A DNA stretch of 64,000 bases from RPQJ01 sp963793675 (GCA_963793675.1 CAWCBA010000007.1:75118-139117), one strand, 5' to 3'. Positions 35,373 through 45,792 are shown, numbered from the stretch's first letter. Notes: generated by a model from the sequence alone, not told the origin. Numbers and translations: made by a program.

Positions 35373-36029
35373 ATGCAAGCCATGCAGAACTTTCCCCCGC
35401 CGGACGAGTCTATGAAGTCGCGAGAACCCGGGGACGAAGATGCCGGCCTGCCTGCAGGCACCGAGCAAAGCGACCTCGAGCTCGTGCGGCGGGCCCAGCA
35501 GAACGAACGCGGGGCGTTCGACCTGCTGGTGCTCAAGTACCAACACAAGGTCATCAAGCTGGTGGCACGACTGCTGCGCGATCCGACCGAAGCCGAGGAT
35601 GTCGCCCAGGAAGCCTTCGTCAAGGCCTACCGGGCCCTCGGTTCGTTTCGGGGCGACAGCGCGTTCTACACCTGGCTCTATCGGATCGCGGTCAATACAG
35701 CCCGCAATTCGATCGCCTCGCGCCAGCGCCGGCCCCTGGATTACGAAGTGGAACTCTCAGAAGGCGAGCAGAACAACGTGGCGGCGCGACTCAAGCACGA
35801 CGACACGCCCGAGGCTACGGTCCTCTCGGAAGAGATCCGCCAGACCGTCAACGCCGCGATCGAGCAACTGCCCGAAGACCTGCGCACCGCCATCGTACTG
35901 CGTGAGATCGAGGGCCTGAGTTACGAGGAAATCGCGACGGCAATGGACTGCCCGGTGGGTACCGTCCGATCGCGTATCTTCCGTGCCCGTGAAGCCATCG
36001 ACCGCGCCTTGAAACCCCTGCTCGACTGA
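35373..36029 (+). CDS. rpoE: RpoE, extracytoplasmic stress sigma factor (sigma-E)
   Basis: RpoE directs transcription of envelope-stress genes. The 218-residue protein matches E. coli RpoE closely: FDLLVLKYQHKVIKLVARL (sigma region 2), DVAQEAFVKAYRALGSFRGDS, FYTWLYRIAVNTARN, and region 4 LPEDLRTAIVLREIEGLSYE followed by IATAMDCPVGTVRSRIFRAREAID. The first 35 or so residues exceed the E. coli protein and lack conservation. In-frame starts exist at 35373, 35382 and 35412, none with a good ribosome binding site. A sigma-E-like promoter motif lies inside this extra segment (35387-35413), so the start is uncertain. It heads rpoE-rseA-rseB-rseC. Confidence 0.95.
   Translation: MQAMQNFPPPDESMKSREPGDEDAGLPAGTEQSDLELVRRAQQNERGAFDLLVLKYQHKVIKLVARLLRDPTEAEDVAQEAFVKAYRALGSFRGDSAFYTWLYRIAVNTARNSIASRQRRPLDYEVELSEGEQNNVAARLKHDDTPEATVLSEEIRQTVNAAIEQLPEDLRTAIVLREIEGLSYEEIATAMDCPVGTVRSRIFRAREAIDRALKPLLD
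35387..35413 (+). promoter_or_regulatory. Candidate sigma-E promoter at the 5' end of rpoE
   Basis: GAACTT at 35387-35392, a 16-base spacer and TCTAT at 35409-35413 reproduce the sigma-E consensus and the exact spacing of the autoregulated rpoE promoter of E. coli (GAACTT-16-TCTAA). The predicted transcript would begin around 35420, after every obvious in-frame ATG, so either a non-ATG start is used or this promoter mainly feeds rseABC. Confidence 0.5.
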
Positions 36030-36049
36030 AACCTGGTGCCGAGAACAAT

Positions 36050-36625
36050 ATGACCGACCAGATTCGTGAACAGCTATCGGCATTGCTCGACGGCGAGCTG
36101 CCGCGGGACGAAATGGGCCTGCTCATGCGGCGCCTCGACAAGGATCCCGAACTGCGCCGGGCCTTCGGCACCTACGCGCTGATCGGCGAAACGCTGCGCG
36201 CCCCGGGCGGTCGGATCGCTGCGCCTTCGTTCGCGGCGCGCGTGAGTGCCGCCATCGGCGAGGCCCCGGCCATGGTCGAGAAGACACCCACGGCACGCCC
36301 GGCCGCAACTGTCGAGCTGCCGCAGCACGTCACGGCCTGGAAGCGACCGATCGTGCGCACGGCTCTCGCTGCCAGCGCGGCTGTCACCGCAGTGCTGCTG
36401 TTCCGTCCTGACGTCACGCCAGTTGCGCAGCTTGAGGTCACGCCAGCCAGTTCGTTCGCCATGTCCGCGAGCCCGACCCCGGCACAGAGCCAGCGCCTCG
36501 CGGGCTACATGGTCGCCCACAGCCAGTTCTCGACGCCGATGGTCCGTCGCAACGTGCTCTCGAGCCTCCTCGCCGCCGACCCGGGCATCACGCGCGTCTC
36601 GTACGAGATGGGAGAGGCGCCCTAG
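36050..36625 (+). CDS. rseA: RseA, sigma-E anti-sigma factor
   Basis: RseA is an inner-membrane protein that sequesters RpoE until cleaved by DegS and RseP. The 191-residue product has the N-terminal sigma-binding domain (QLSALLDGELPRDEMGLLMRRL, then ALIGETLRAP), one transmembrane segment at about residues 100-118 (RPIVRTALAASAAVTAVLLF), and a periplasmic C-terminal part that would meet RseB. It follows rpoE by 20 bases. Sequence outside the N-terminal domain is divergent, which is normal for this family. Confidence 0.9.
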   Translation: MTDQIREQLSALLDGELPRDEMGLLMRRLDKDPELRRAFGTYALIGETLRAPGGRIAAPSFAARVSAAIGEAPAMVEKTPTARPAATVELPQHVTAWKRPIVRTALAASAAVTAVLLFRPDVTPVAQLEVTPASSFAMSASPTPAQSQRLAGYMVAHSQFSTPMVRRNVLSSLLAADPGITRVSYEMGEAP

Positions 36626-36626
36626 G

Positions 36627-37649
36627 ATGAGTGGAGCCGCGATGAGGCGAGCCGCGGTGTGCGTCGCCGCCTGCCTGCTGGCATTCTCGGCTTACGCCGA
36701 GGATGACGCGCGGGCCTGGATCGAACGCATGTCGGAGTCGCTCGCCACACGCAACTACGACGGCCTGTTCACGCATTCGACCGGGCGCCAGGCCGAGACG
36801 ATGCGCATCGTGCACGGGGTCGACAAGGGCAAGAGTTTCGAGCGCCTCGTGTCGCTTGACGGCAGTGGCCGTGAAATCGTGCGCACGCGCGAGGAAGTGC
36901 ACGTTTACCTGCCTGACCGCCGCGTCGTGATCGTGGAACCGCGCGGCGACAACGGCTCGCTGCTCAAGTCGCTGCCCACCCCGGGCCCCGCGCTCGATCG
37001 CTACTACGAGCTTGCCGTCGGCCCGCAAGGAAGTCGGCTGCTGGGCCGCGAGGTCCGGGTCATCGACGTACGGCCCAAGGACATCTACCGCTATGGCTAC
37101 CGCCTCTGGCTCGACGAGGACACGGCCATGCCCCTGCAATCGGTCGTGACCAATGGCCTCGGCAACCCGATCGAGATCATTCGTTTCACGCAACTGCAGA
37201 TGAAGGACAGCATTCCGGCCCGCGACGTCGAACCGACGGTCGATGCCACCGGGTTCCAGTGGATCCGCACCGGCCGCAAGCTCGCCGCCATGCCGCAGCT
37301 GCCGAGCAATGGCGGGTGGCGGCCGTTGCGCCTGCCACCGGGGTTCCGGCTCGTGGCCAGCCGGCTGCAGCCGATCCCCGGTTCGCCGATGCCGGCCCAG
37401 CACCTGATCTTTTCCGACGGCATCGCAGCCATCTCCATCTTCATCGAGCCGGGCGCACAGACCGGACCGCGTCCACCCGAAACCTCGAGCATGGGGTCGG
37501 CCAACGCCTATTCCACGAGCGTGCACGGGCACATGGTCACCGCCATCGGCGAAGTGCCCGCAGCAACGGTCCGGGAGATTGCCAATTCGGTCGTGCCGGT
37601 CGAGGGCTCCGAAGCCCCGGCTGATGTCCCGGCCAGTTCTGCCCGCTGA
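36627..37649 (+). CDS. rseB: RseB, periplasmic regulator of sigma-E
   Basis: RseB binds RseA in the periplasm and protects it from DegS until LPS intermediates displace it. The 340-residue protein has a signal peptide (RRAAVCVAACLLAFSAYA), then the LolA-like MucB N-domain (DDARAWIERMSESLATRNYDG with LFTH, and VIVEPRGDNGSLL), and the C-terminal domain (about 230-325). An alternative ATG at 36642 would give a tighter signal peptide. It overlaps nothing but lies one base after rseA and three before rseC. Confidence 0.92.
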   Translation: MSGAAMRRAAVCVAACLLAFSAYAEDDARAWIERMSESLATRNYDGLFTHSTGRQAETMRIVHGVDKGKSFERLVSLDGSGREIVRTREEVHVYLPDRRVVIVEPRGDNGSLLKSLPTPGPALDRYYELAVGPQGSRLLGREVRVIDVRPKDIYRYGYRLWLDEDTAMPLQSVVTNGLGNPIEIIRFTQLQMKDSIPARDVEPTVDATGFQWIRTGRKLAAMPQLPSNGGWRPLRLPPGFRLVASRLQPIPGSPMPAQHLIFSDGIAAISIFIEPGAQTGPRPPETSSMGSANAYSTSVHGHMVTAIGEVPAATVREIANSVVPVEGSEAPADVPASSAR

Positions 37650-37652
37650 GCC

Positions 37653-38099
37653 ATGGGACAGGTCACCGGGGTCGTAACCCGGGTCGAGGCCGGCCGGGCC
37701 CGCGTCGAATGCGGTGTCTCGAATCAGCCTGCCTGCGGCACTTGCGCCGCCGGGCGCGGCTGCGGCTGGCAGCGGTCGAACCAGCCACGCCGGCTCGAAA
37801 TCGACGCGCATCAGGGCATCAGAACGCTCGAGCCGGGCGACCGGCTTGCAGTGCAAGTCGACGATGCCAGCCTGTTGCGGGCGGCGTGCCGGTTGTACCT
37901 GCCCCCCCTGGCCGGGTTACTGGCAGGCCCGGCGTTGCTGCGGGTCGCGGGTCTGGAGCAGGGGGTCGCCCCGTTGCTGGGGGCGGTGCTCGGCCTGTTC
38001 GCCGGTGGCCTGATCGCCTGGCGCTGGACGCGGGCCGGAGTCCCGGTGCGGTGGCAGTGGCTCGGCAACACTGAGACTACCTGGCCGGACCAGCCATGA
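37653..38099 (+). CDS. rseC: RseC/MucC family protein
   Basis: RseC is an inner-membrane protein of the sigma-E operon related to the SoxR-reducing RsxC partners. The 148-residue protein has an N-terminal soluble part with four cysteines (CGVSNQPACGTCAAGRGCGW), typical of a possible Fe-S or redox site, followed by a beta-rich segment. It also has two transmembrane helices at about residues 78-97 and 103-125. It overlaps the glutaredoxin-like gene by four bases. Confidence 0.88.
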   Translation: MGQVTGVVTRVEAGRARVECGVSNQPACGTCAAGRGCGWQRSNQPRRLEIDAHQGIRTLEPGDRLAVQVDDASLLRAACRLYLPPLAGLLAGPALLRVAGLEQGVAPLLGAVLGLFAGGLIAWRWTRAGVPVRWQWLGNTETTWPDQP

Positions 38100-38338
38100 G
38101 GTCGGCCAAGCTCGAACTGTACGTCCGCGAGGGCTGTCACCTCTGCGACGAGTTCCTGCTCAATTTTTCGCTCGATCATCCGGAACTGCTGGACACCCTC
38201 GAAACCCGCGACGTCGATACGGAAACGGCGCTGGCAACCGAGTTCGGGCTGCGCGTTCCGGTGCTCACGGTGGACGGTCTCGTGGCGTGCGAAGGCTGCT
38301 ACGATCGTGACAAGGTCGCCACCGCCCTCGGGTTATAA
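38096..38338 (+). CDS. Glutaredoxin family (DUF836) protein
   Basis: An 80-residue thioredoxin-fold protein: LELYVREGCHLCDEFL carries the CxxC active site (CHLC), RDVDTETALATEFGLRVPVL the cis-proline (VP), and a second pair of cysteines is in VACEGCYDRD. DUF836 proteins of this size are common downstream of rseC in Xanthomonad-like genomes. Function is not established; a thiol-transfer role fits the motif. The start overlaps the rseC stop (ATGA). Confidence 0.85.
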   Translation: MRSAKLELYVREGCHLCDEFLLNFSLDHPELLDTLETRDVDTETALATEFGLRVPVLTVDGLVACEGCYDRDKVATALGL

Positions 38339-38392
38339 TCGCGGGTTTTGACGCGCCCGAACCCCGGGTTGCGCCGGACGACCTGGTTCCCG

Positions 38393-40189
<1,797 letters not shown>

Positions 40190-40224
40190 TTTGCTCATCC
40201 GCTCGCACAATGTGACGCAAAGCA

Positions 40225-40253
40225 TTGATTCCGCGAGATAATTAACCAATACT
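40225..40253 (+). promoter_or_regulatory. Candidate sigma-70 promoter for the lepB-rnc-era-recO operon
   Basis: In the lepA-lepB gap, the most AT-rich stretch seen in the window, TTGATT (40225-40230) and AATACT (40248-40253) are separated by 17 bases. Each hexamer matches the sigma-70 consensus at four positions. Transcription would begin near 40260, about 18 bases before the lepB start. Confidence 0.5.
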
Positions 40254-40277
40254 CCGCCCCGTTCCAAGAGGTGCCGC

Positions 40278-41063
40278 TTGGTCTTCGACTTTTCTTTTTT
40301 CCTGGTCATCGCTGCACTGGTCACCGGGCTGGTCTGGTTGATCGACGCCCGTGTGTTCCGTCCGCGACGCCAACGCGGGACGGGCAGTGCTGTCGGCGGC
40401 CCGCCCGAACCCATCCTGGTCGAGTACGCGCGGTCGTTCTTCCCGATCATCCTGCTCGTGCTGGTGATCCGGTCGTTCCTCTACGAACCGTTCCGCATCC
40501 CGTCCGACTCGATGATGCCGACGCTGCTCGACGGCGACTTCATCTTCGTCAACAAGTTCACGTACGGGCTGCGCCTGCCGGTGGTCAACACCGAGATCGT
40601 GCCGCTGGGTGAGCCGGCGCGCGGCGACGTCGTGGTGTTCCGCCTGCCGTCGGATCCGGCGACCAACTACATCAAGCGGCTGGTCGGCATGCCGGGCGAT
40701 CACCTGGTGGTGCGGGCGAAGCGCGTCTGGATCAACGACCAGCTGCAGGACGTCACGCTCGACGGCTACTCCGAGCCTTACGGCAGCACGCCCCGGGCGC
40801 AGATCGGCATCGAACGGCTGGGCACTGTCGAACACCGCACGCTCTACATCGACGAACGCCCCTCGGTGGACTTCGACGACGTGGTGCCGGCGGGCCACTA
40901 TTTCTTCATGGGCGACAACCGGGACAACAGCCGCGACAGCCGGTTCCCGGAAGTCGGCTATGTGCCGGCCGAAAACGTCGTCGGCAAGGCCGTCCGCATC
41001 TGGCTGAACTGGAAGTTGCCGAGCGCGCCCCTGTGGGAGCGTATCGGCAAGCCCATCAATTGA
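40278..41063 (+). CDS. lepB: LepB, signal peptidase I
   Basis: LepB removes signal peptides from exported proteins at the periplasmic face of the inner membrane. The 261-residue protein has two N-terminal transmembrane helices (about 5-22 and 53-68). The catalytic Ser78 is in RIPSDSMMPTLL, the general base Lys133 in NYIKRLVGMPGD, and the box E signature GDNRDNSRDSR is present. The start is TTG 40278, supported by AAGAGG six bases upstream and by the position of the first helix. It follows lepA in the canonical order. Confidence 0.95.
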   Translation: MVFDFSFFLVIAALVTGLVWLIDARVFRPRRQRGTGSAVGGPPEPILVEYARSFFPIILLVLVIRSFLYEPFRIPSDSMMPTLLDGDFIFVNKFTYGLRLPVVNTEIVPLGEPARGDVVVFRLPSDPATNYIKRLVGMPGDHLVVRAKRVWINDQLQDVTLDGYSEPYGSTPRAQIGIERLGTVEHRTLYIDERPSVDFDDVVPAGHYFFMGDNRDNSRDSRFPEVGYVPAENVVGKAVRIWLNWKLPSAPLWERIGKPIN

Positions 41064-41083
41064 ACTCGAAAGGGAGACCCGTG

Positions 41084-41449
41084 ATGAGACAACGTGAACG
41101 CGGCGCGACGTTTCTCGGCATCGTCATAATCCTGCTGATCCTCGGCTCGGCGCTGTATGCGGGCATCCGGCTCGTGCCGGTATACCTCGAGTACACCAAG
41201 GTCGCGCGCGCGCTCGAACAGGTGCGCGACGAGCACGCCGCAATCGACACCAACCCGGCGCTCATCCGCCGCTCGCTCGAACGTCGCTGGGACGTCGAGG
41301 ACATCGGCAGCATCGGCTGGAAGGAAATCGAGATCGACAAGACCGCCGCAGGCTACGACATGATCGCGTCCTACGAGGCCGAGCAGCCGTTCATTGCGAA
41401 CGTGTACCTGCTGGTCAAGTTCGACAAGACGGTCTCCATCCCACAGTGA
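41084..41449 (+). CDS. DUF4845 small membrane protein
   Basis: The 121-residue protein has one N-terminal transmembrane segment with a pilin-like look (RERGATFLGIVIILLILGSA), followed by a short soluble domain (VYLEYTKVARALEQV to the end). It matches the DUF4845 family found between lepB and rnc in many Gammaproteobacteria. GGGAG at 41072-41076 supports the start; a GTG at 41081 is an alternative. Function unknown. Confidence 0.8.
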   Translation: MRQRERGATFLGIVIILLILGSALYAGIRLVPVYLEYTKVARALEQVRDEHAAIDTNPALIRRSLERRWDVEDIGSIGWKEIEIDKTAAGYDMIASYEAEQPFIANVYLLVKFDKTVSIPQ

Positions 41450-41458
41450 CGGCGGGTC

Positions 41459-42148
41459 TTGCTGAACGCCGATGAATGGTCCGCGCAGCGGCTCGGGTAT
41501 CGCTTTCGTGATCCCGGGCTGCTCGAGGCGGCGCTGACCCACCGCAGCGCCAGCCGCACGAACTACGAGCGCCTCGAATTCCTCGGTGACTCGGTCCTGA
41601 ACTTCGCGATCGCGCTGCTCGCGTTCCGCACGTTCCCGCAGGCCCCCGAAGGCGACCTCAGCCGGTTTCGCGCCGCGCTCGTGAGCAGCCCGACCCTCGC
41701 GGCGATCGGCAGCGAACTCGACCTCGGCGACCAGTTGCGACTTGGCAGCGGGGAACTGAAGTCGGGCGGCTTTCGCCGCGATTCCATCCTGGCGGACAGC
41801 CTCGAAGCGATTCTCGGCGCGATCTACCTCGACGGCGGCATCGAAGCCGCCCGCGACGTGGTGCACCGGCTGCTCGGCGAGCGGCTGCGCGAACTGCCCT
41901 CGGCGGAGACGCTCAAGGATCCGAAGACGCGACTGCAGGAAGAACTGCAGGCGCGCGGACTCGCGCTGCCGAAATACGCGCTGGAGGAAGTCGGCGGCGA
42001 ACCGCACGAACAGTGGTTCGTCGCGAGTTGCGAAACCGCCGATCTTGCGTTGCGGGCGACGGGCAGGGGCTCGAGCCGGCGCCGTGCCGAGCAGGAAGCT
42101 GCGCAAAGCGTGCTGGAGGCCCTGGGCCGCGCGCAGGAGAAGTCATGA
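41459..42148 (+). CDS. rnc: Rnc, ribonuclease III
   Basis: RNase III cuts double-stranded RNA in rRNA processing and mRNA decay. The 229-residue protein has the signature NYERLEFLGDSVLNF (about residues 35-49) with the catalytic acidic residues, DSLEAILGAIYLDGG with the second metal-binding pair, and a C-terminal double-stranded RNA-binding domain (DPKTRLQEELQARGLALPKY ... RRRAEQEAAQSVLEAL). The start is a TTG at 41459 with a weak ribosome binding site. It overlaps era by four bases; in E. coli rnc cleaves its own operon transcript. Confidence 0.95.
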   Translation: MLNADEWSAQRLGYRFRDPGLLEAALTHRSASRTNYERLEFLGDSVLNFAIALLAFRTFPQAPEGDLSRFRAALVSSPTLAAIGSELDLGDQLRLGSGELKSGGFRRDSILADSLEAILGAIYLDGGIEAARDVVHRLLGERLRELPSAETLKDPKTRLQEELQARGLALPKYALEEVGGEPHEQWFVASCETADLALRATGRGSSRRRAEQEAAQSVLEALGRAQEKS

Positions 42149-43080
42149 CAGACGAATCGATCGTTCCATCCCCAGCTGCAGAGCCGGCGGTCCGCTGCGG
42201 TTTTGCCGCGCTCGCGGGTCGTCCGAACGTCGGCAAGTCCACGCTGCTGAACGCGCTGATCGGGCAGAAGATCAGCATCGTGAGTCCGAAGCCGCAGACG
42301 ACACGCACGCGCATCCATGGCGTGCTGAACAAGCCCGGGATGCAGATCGCGTTCGTCGACCTGCCAGGCATCCACACCAGGCAGACGCGCGCGATGAACC
42401 GGTACATGAATCGCACCGCGATCTCGTCGCTGTCGGACGTGGACGTGAACCTGTTCGTGGTCGAGGCGCTGCGCTGGACCGAGGAAGACGAGCGCGTGCT
42501 CGACGAACTGAAGCAGGTGGGCCTGCCGATCGTGCTGCTGATCAACAAGGTCGACCGCGCACACCCGAAGGAAAGGCTGCTGCCCTTCATCCAGGACCTC
42601 ACGCAGAAGGCCGACTTCGCCGAGGTGGTGCCGATCTCGGCCACGCGCAAGACGACGCTGGAAAAGCTGCCCGACGTGATCGCGAAATACCTGCCCGAGC
42701 AGCCGCGCATCTTCCCGCAGGAGCAGGTCACGGATTCGCCTGACCATTTCATGGCGGCCGAGCTCATCCGCGAGAAGCTGATGCTGCGATTGCAGGAAGA
42801 ACTGCCGTACGGCCTCGTCGTCGAGATCGAAGGCATCGGCCCGTCCGAGGACGAGCCCGGCAAGCTCGTGGTGCAGGCCGTGATCTGGGTCGAGCGCGCG
42901 GGCCAGAAGGCCATCGTCATCGGCAAGGGCGGTTCGCTGCTGAAGGAGGTCGGCCGCCAGTCGCGGCTCGACCTCAACCGTTATTTCAACCAGCCCGTGC
43001 ACCTCGAGCTCTGGGTCAAGGTCAAGGAAGGCTGGTCGGACGACGAGAACGCGATGCGCAAGTTCGGGTACGAGTCATGA
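42145..43080 (+). CDS. era: Era, ribosome-assembly GTPase
   Basis: Era is an essential GTPase that binds 16S rRNA in 30S maturation. The 311-residue protein has the G1 loop GRPNVGKS (residues 25-32), switch region QTTRTRIHGV, G3 DLPGIH, G4 NKVD, and a C-terminal KH domain (ELPYGLVVEIEGIG ... KAIVIGKGGSLLKEVGRQSR). It overlaps rnc and recO by four bases each. Confidence 0.96.
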   Translation: MTDESIVPSPAAEPAVRCGFAALAGRPNVGKSTLLNALIGQKISIVSPKPQTTRTRIHGVLNKPGMQIAFVDLPGIHTRQTRAMNRYMNRTAISSLSDVDVNLFVVEALRWTEEDERVLDELKQVGLPIVLLINKVDRAHPKERLLPFIQDLTQKADFAEVVPISATRKTTLEKLPDVIAKYLPEQPRIFPQEQVTDSPDHFMAAELIREKLMLRLQEELPYGLVVEIEGIGPSEDEPGKLVVQAVIWVERAGQKAIVIGKGGSLLKEVGRQSRLDLNRYFNQPVHLELWVKVKEGWSDDENAMRKFGYES

Positions 43081-43826
43081 CTGGAGCCCGGCGGGTCAAC
43101 CAGGAACCCGCCTTCCTGCTGCACCACTATCCCTGGCGTGACTCGAGCCGCATCCTCGAGTTGATGACGCGCACGCACGGCCGCGTCTCGGTGTTCTCGC
43201 GCGCCTCACGGCAGTCGGGTTCCACGGCGACCGGCGGCGCATTGCAGCCGTTCACGGAGTCGCTGGTCTCCTGGAGTGGCCGCGGTGAGGCGGGGCACCT
43301 GACCTCGGCCGAACGCGTCCGTCCACCCGCGACCCTGGCCGGCGATCGCCTGATGAGCGGGTTCTACGCCAACGAACTGCTGCTGAAGCTGCTGCAGCGG
43401 AACGATCCGCATCCGGCGCTGTTCGACGCCTATGCGATCCTGATCGAGCGCCTCTATGCGCCCGACCACGATCCGGGGCGGGCGTTACGCCTGTTCGAGA
43501 AGCGGCTGCTCGACGAACTCGGTTGGGGACTCAATCTCGAACACGAAGCGACGAGCGGCGAGCCGCTCGAGCCGGCACGCAGCTACCGGTACGGCATCGA
43601 GGGCGGCGCGGAGCCGATCGCTGGAGTGGCTGAGGGACCCCTGATATTTTGCGGCGCGTCGTTGCTCTCGCTTGCGCGCGACGAGCTCAACGACCCGCGC
43701 AGTCTCGCGGAGGCGCGGCGGTTGCTGCGGGCGGCGCTCGACCGGCTGCTCGACGGCCGCCCGTTGCGGACCCGCGAGGTGGCTCTCGAAATGCGCGCAC
43801 ATGCAGGCAAGGCGGACGGAGGTTGA
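43077..43826 (+). CDS. recO: RecO, DNA repair protein
   Basis: RecO helps load RecA on SSB-coated DNA with RecR. The 249-residue protein shows the N-terminal OB fold (NQEPAFLLHHYPWRDSSRIL, then TRTHGRVSVFSRASR), LLLKLLQRNDPHPALFDAY in the helical domain and a C-terminal region without the zinc cysteines, as in other Gammaproteobacteria. Overlaps era by four bases. Its stop is five bases before the pdxJ TTG. Confidence 0.93.
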   Translation: MTGARRVNQEPAFLLHHYPWRDSSRILELMTRTHGRVSVFSRASRQSGSTATGGALQPFTESLVSWSGRGEAGHLTSAERVRPPATLAGDRLMSGFYANELLLKLLQRNDPHPALFDAYAILIERLYAPDHDPGRALRLFEKRLLDELGWGLNLEHEATSGEPLEPARSYRYGIEGGAEPIAGVAEGPLIFCGASLLSLARDELNDPRSLAEARRLLRAALDRLLDGRPLRTREVALEMRAHAGKADGG

Positions 43827-43830
43827 TCCC

Positions 43831-44590
43831 TTGCAACTGACCCACCCGATCAAGCTCGGCGTCAATATCGACCACGTCGCGACGCTGCGGCAGGCGCGCC
43901 GTGCCTCGTACCCCGATCCATTGCATGCAGCACTGGTCGCGGAGCAGTCCGGCGCGGACAGCATCACGCTGCACCTGCGCGAGGATCGACGCCATATCCA
44001 GGATCATGACGTGCACCGCTTCCGGTCCACGCTGCAGACGCGCATGAACCTCGAAATGGCGGCCACCGACGAGATGATCGCCATTGCGCGCCAGGTGCGC
44101 CCGCAGGACGTGTGCCTGGTGCCGGAGAAGCGCACCGAGGTGACGACCGAGGGCGGTCTGGACGTGGCCGGACAGAAGGCGCGGCTCCGGGACTGTTGTG
44201 CGGCCCTGCGTGAAAGCGGCATCCGCGTCTCGATGTTCATCGACCCGGACCCGGAACAGGTCGAGGCCTCGCTCGAGAGTCGGCGCGCCCGTCGTCGAAC
44301 TGCATACCGGGGCGTATGCGGAAGCGATCGGCGAACACCGGGCGAAGGAGTTGATGCGGTTGCTCCACGGCGCGCGCCACGGGGCGCAGCTCGGCCTGAC
44401 CGTGCACGCCGGACACGGCCTGCACTATCACAACGTGCAGCCGGTCGCGGCAATCGCGGAGATCGTCGAGCTGAATATCGGTCACGCGATCATCGCGCGC
44501 GCCGTGTTCGACGGCCTCGCGGCGGCAGTGCGCGAAATGCGACGCCTCATGGTCGAGGCTCGCCGCGGCCTGCCGACGAGCGCGCCCTGA
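43831..44590 (+). CDS. pdxJ: PdxJ, pyridoxine 5'-phosphate synthase, interrupted by a +1 frameshift near 44278
   Basis: PdxJ makes pyridoxine 5'-phosphate from 1-deoxyxylulose 5-phosphate and the PdxA product. The gene starts at TTG 43831 with GGAGG (43818-43822) eight bases upstream, giving IKLGVNIDHVATLRQARRAS, then LREDRRHIQDHDV and CLVPEKRTEVTTEGG. After VEASLE the frame changes to VGAPVVELHTGAYAEA and continues with GLTVHAGHGLHYHNVQPVA and VELNIGHAIIARAVF. One extra A (about 44278) explains the break; residue spacing then equals that of E. coli PdxJ. Confidence 0.88.
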
Positions 44591-44600
44591 GCGCCCGCGC

Positions 44601-44997
44601 ATGATCTTCGGCATCGGCACCGACGTCGTGCAGCTCGCGCGGGTCGAAGCAAGTCTACGCACGGCACGGCGAGCATTTCGTGCGCCGGTTGCTGTTGCCC
44701 GAGGAAGAGGCCGGGTTCCGCGACTACAGGCGCCCGGTGCGCTTCCTCGCGATGCGGTTCGCCGCCAAGGAAGCCATCGTCAAGGCGCTGGGAACGGGCT
44801 TTGCGCATGGCATCTGGATTCGCGACGTCGGCATCGCGCCGAACGCGTGGGGCCGGCCCGAGGTGATCTGGTCCGAGCGCGGGCGTGCGCTGCGCGACAG
44901 GCTCGGCGCCGGCGAGGGACACGTGACGCTGACCGACGAGGCGGGTCTCGTGGTGGCCGTCGCCGTGCTGATGAAGCGTGTGGAGCGATCGCAATGA
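44601..44997 (+). CDS. acpS: AcpS, holo-ACP synthase, interrupted by a +1 frameshift near 44649
   Basis: AcpS transfers phosphopantetheine from CoA to acyl carrier protein and is essential. The first frame gives MIFGIGTDVVQLARVE with the metal-binding Asp; the next frame continues QVYARHGEHFVRRLL, then RFLAMRFAAKEAIVKALGTG with the catalytic Glu and the FAAKEA signature. One extra G at about 44649 (GAA-G-CAA) explains the break. The total of about 131 residues is standard, and the place after pdxJ is canonical. Confidence 0.87.
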
Positions 44998-45785
44998 GCA
45001 TCATCAATAACGTCCTGGCGTTCGACATCGAGACGGTCCCCGACGTCGAGTTCGGCCGCCGGCTTCACGGACTCGAAACCCTGACCGACAAGCAGGTCGG
45101 TTACGTCATGCACACGCGGCAGCGCGAGCAGACCGGCAACGAGTTCCTGTCGCTGGAACAGCAGCGCATCGTCGCGATTTCGATCGCGATGCGTTCGCGC
45201 GACGGCTTCAAGGTCTGGAGCCTTGGCGAGCCGGATTCGTCCGAGGCGGAACTGGTGCGCCGTTTCTTCGACGGCATCGAGCGCCTCGCGCCGACGCTGG
45301 TCAGCTGGAACGGCGCAGGATTCGACCTGCCGGTGCTGCACTACCGTGCGCTGCGCCACAAGGTCCAGGCCCACCGCTACTGGGAGATGGGCGACATGGA
45401 CCAGTCGTACAAGTGGAACAACTACATCAGCCGTTTCCACTGGCGGCACGTCGACCTCATGGACGTGCTCTCGGGGTTCCAGGGCCGCGGTCGCGTCGGT
45501 CTCGACCAGATGTCGCAGCTGCTCGGCTTCCCCGGCAAGCTGGGCATGTCCGGCGAGGGCGTCTGGGACGCGCATCTCCAGGGCCGCAGCGGGGACATCC
45601 GCAATTATTGCGAGACCGACGTCGTCAACACGTACCTGATCTACCTGCGGTTCGAGCTGATGCGCGGCCGCCTCACGCACGAGGAGCACGACCGCGAGGT
45701 GGAGCTCGTCCGCGCGGGGCTGCTCGGAGCGGGGAAGCCGCATCTGCAGGAATACGTGGACGCGTGGGCAAGGTGCGGCAGGTGA
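44994..45785 (+). CDS. Predicted 3'-5' exonuclease related to the PolB exonuclease domain
   Basis: The 263-residue protein belongs to the DnaQ-like exonuclease superfamily, in the group of stand-alone PolB-type exonuclease domains. The three exonuclease motifs are visible: LAFDIETVPD (Exo I Asp and Glu), LVSWNGAGFDLPVLHYR (Exo II) and IRNYCETDVVNTYLIYLR (Exo III with Asp). Family members are widespread in Proteobacteria, but their role is not known. The start overlaps the acpS stop (ATGA); rlmD follows after seven bases. Confidence 0.85.
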   Translation: MSIINNVLAFDIETVPDVEFGRRLHGLETLTDKQVGYVMHTRQREQTGNEFLSLEQQRIVAISIAMRSRDGFKVWSLGEPDSSEAELVRRFFDGIERLAPTLVSWNGAGFDLPVLHYRALRHKVQAHRYWEMGDMDQSYKWNNYISRFHWRHVDLMDVLSGFQGRGRVGLDQMSQLLGFPGKLGMSGEGVWDAHLQGRSGDIRNYCETDVVNTYLIYLRFELMRGRLTHEEHDREVELVRAGLLGAGKPHLQEYVDAWARCGR

Positions 45786-45792
45786 CCAGCGC

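Noticed and set aside
35440..35919. An alternative frame with ATG 35440 inside rpoE, just after the sigma-E-like promoter
   Set aside because: The translation is Ser/Arg-rich without known motifs and is a frame shadow of rpoE; it does not provide a credible start for RpoE.
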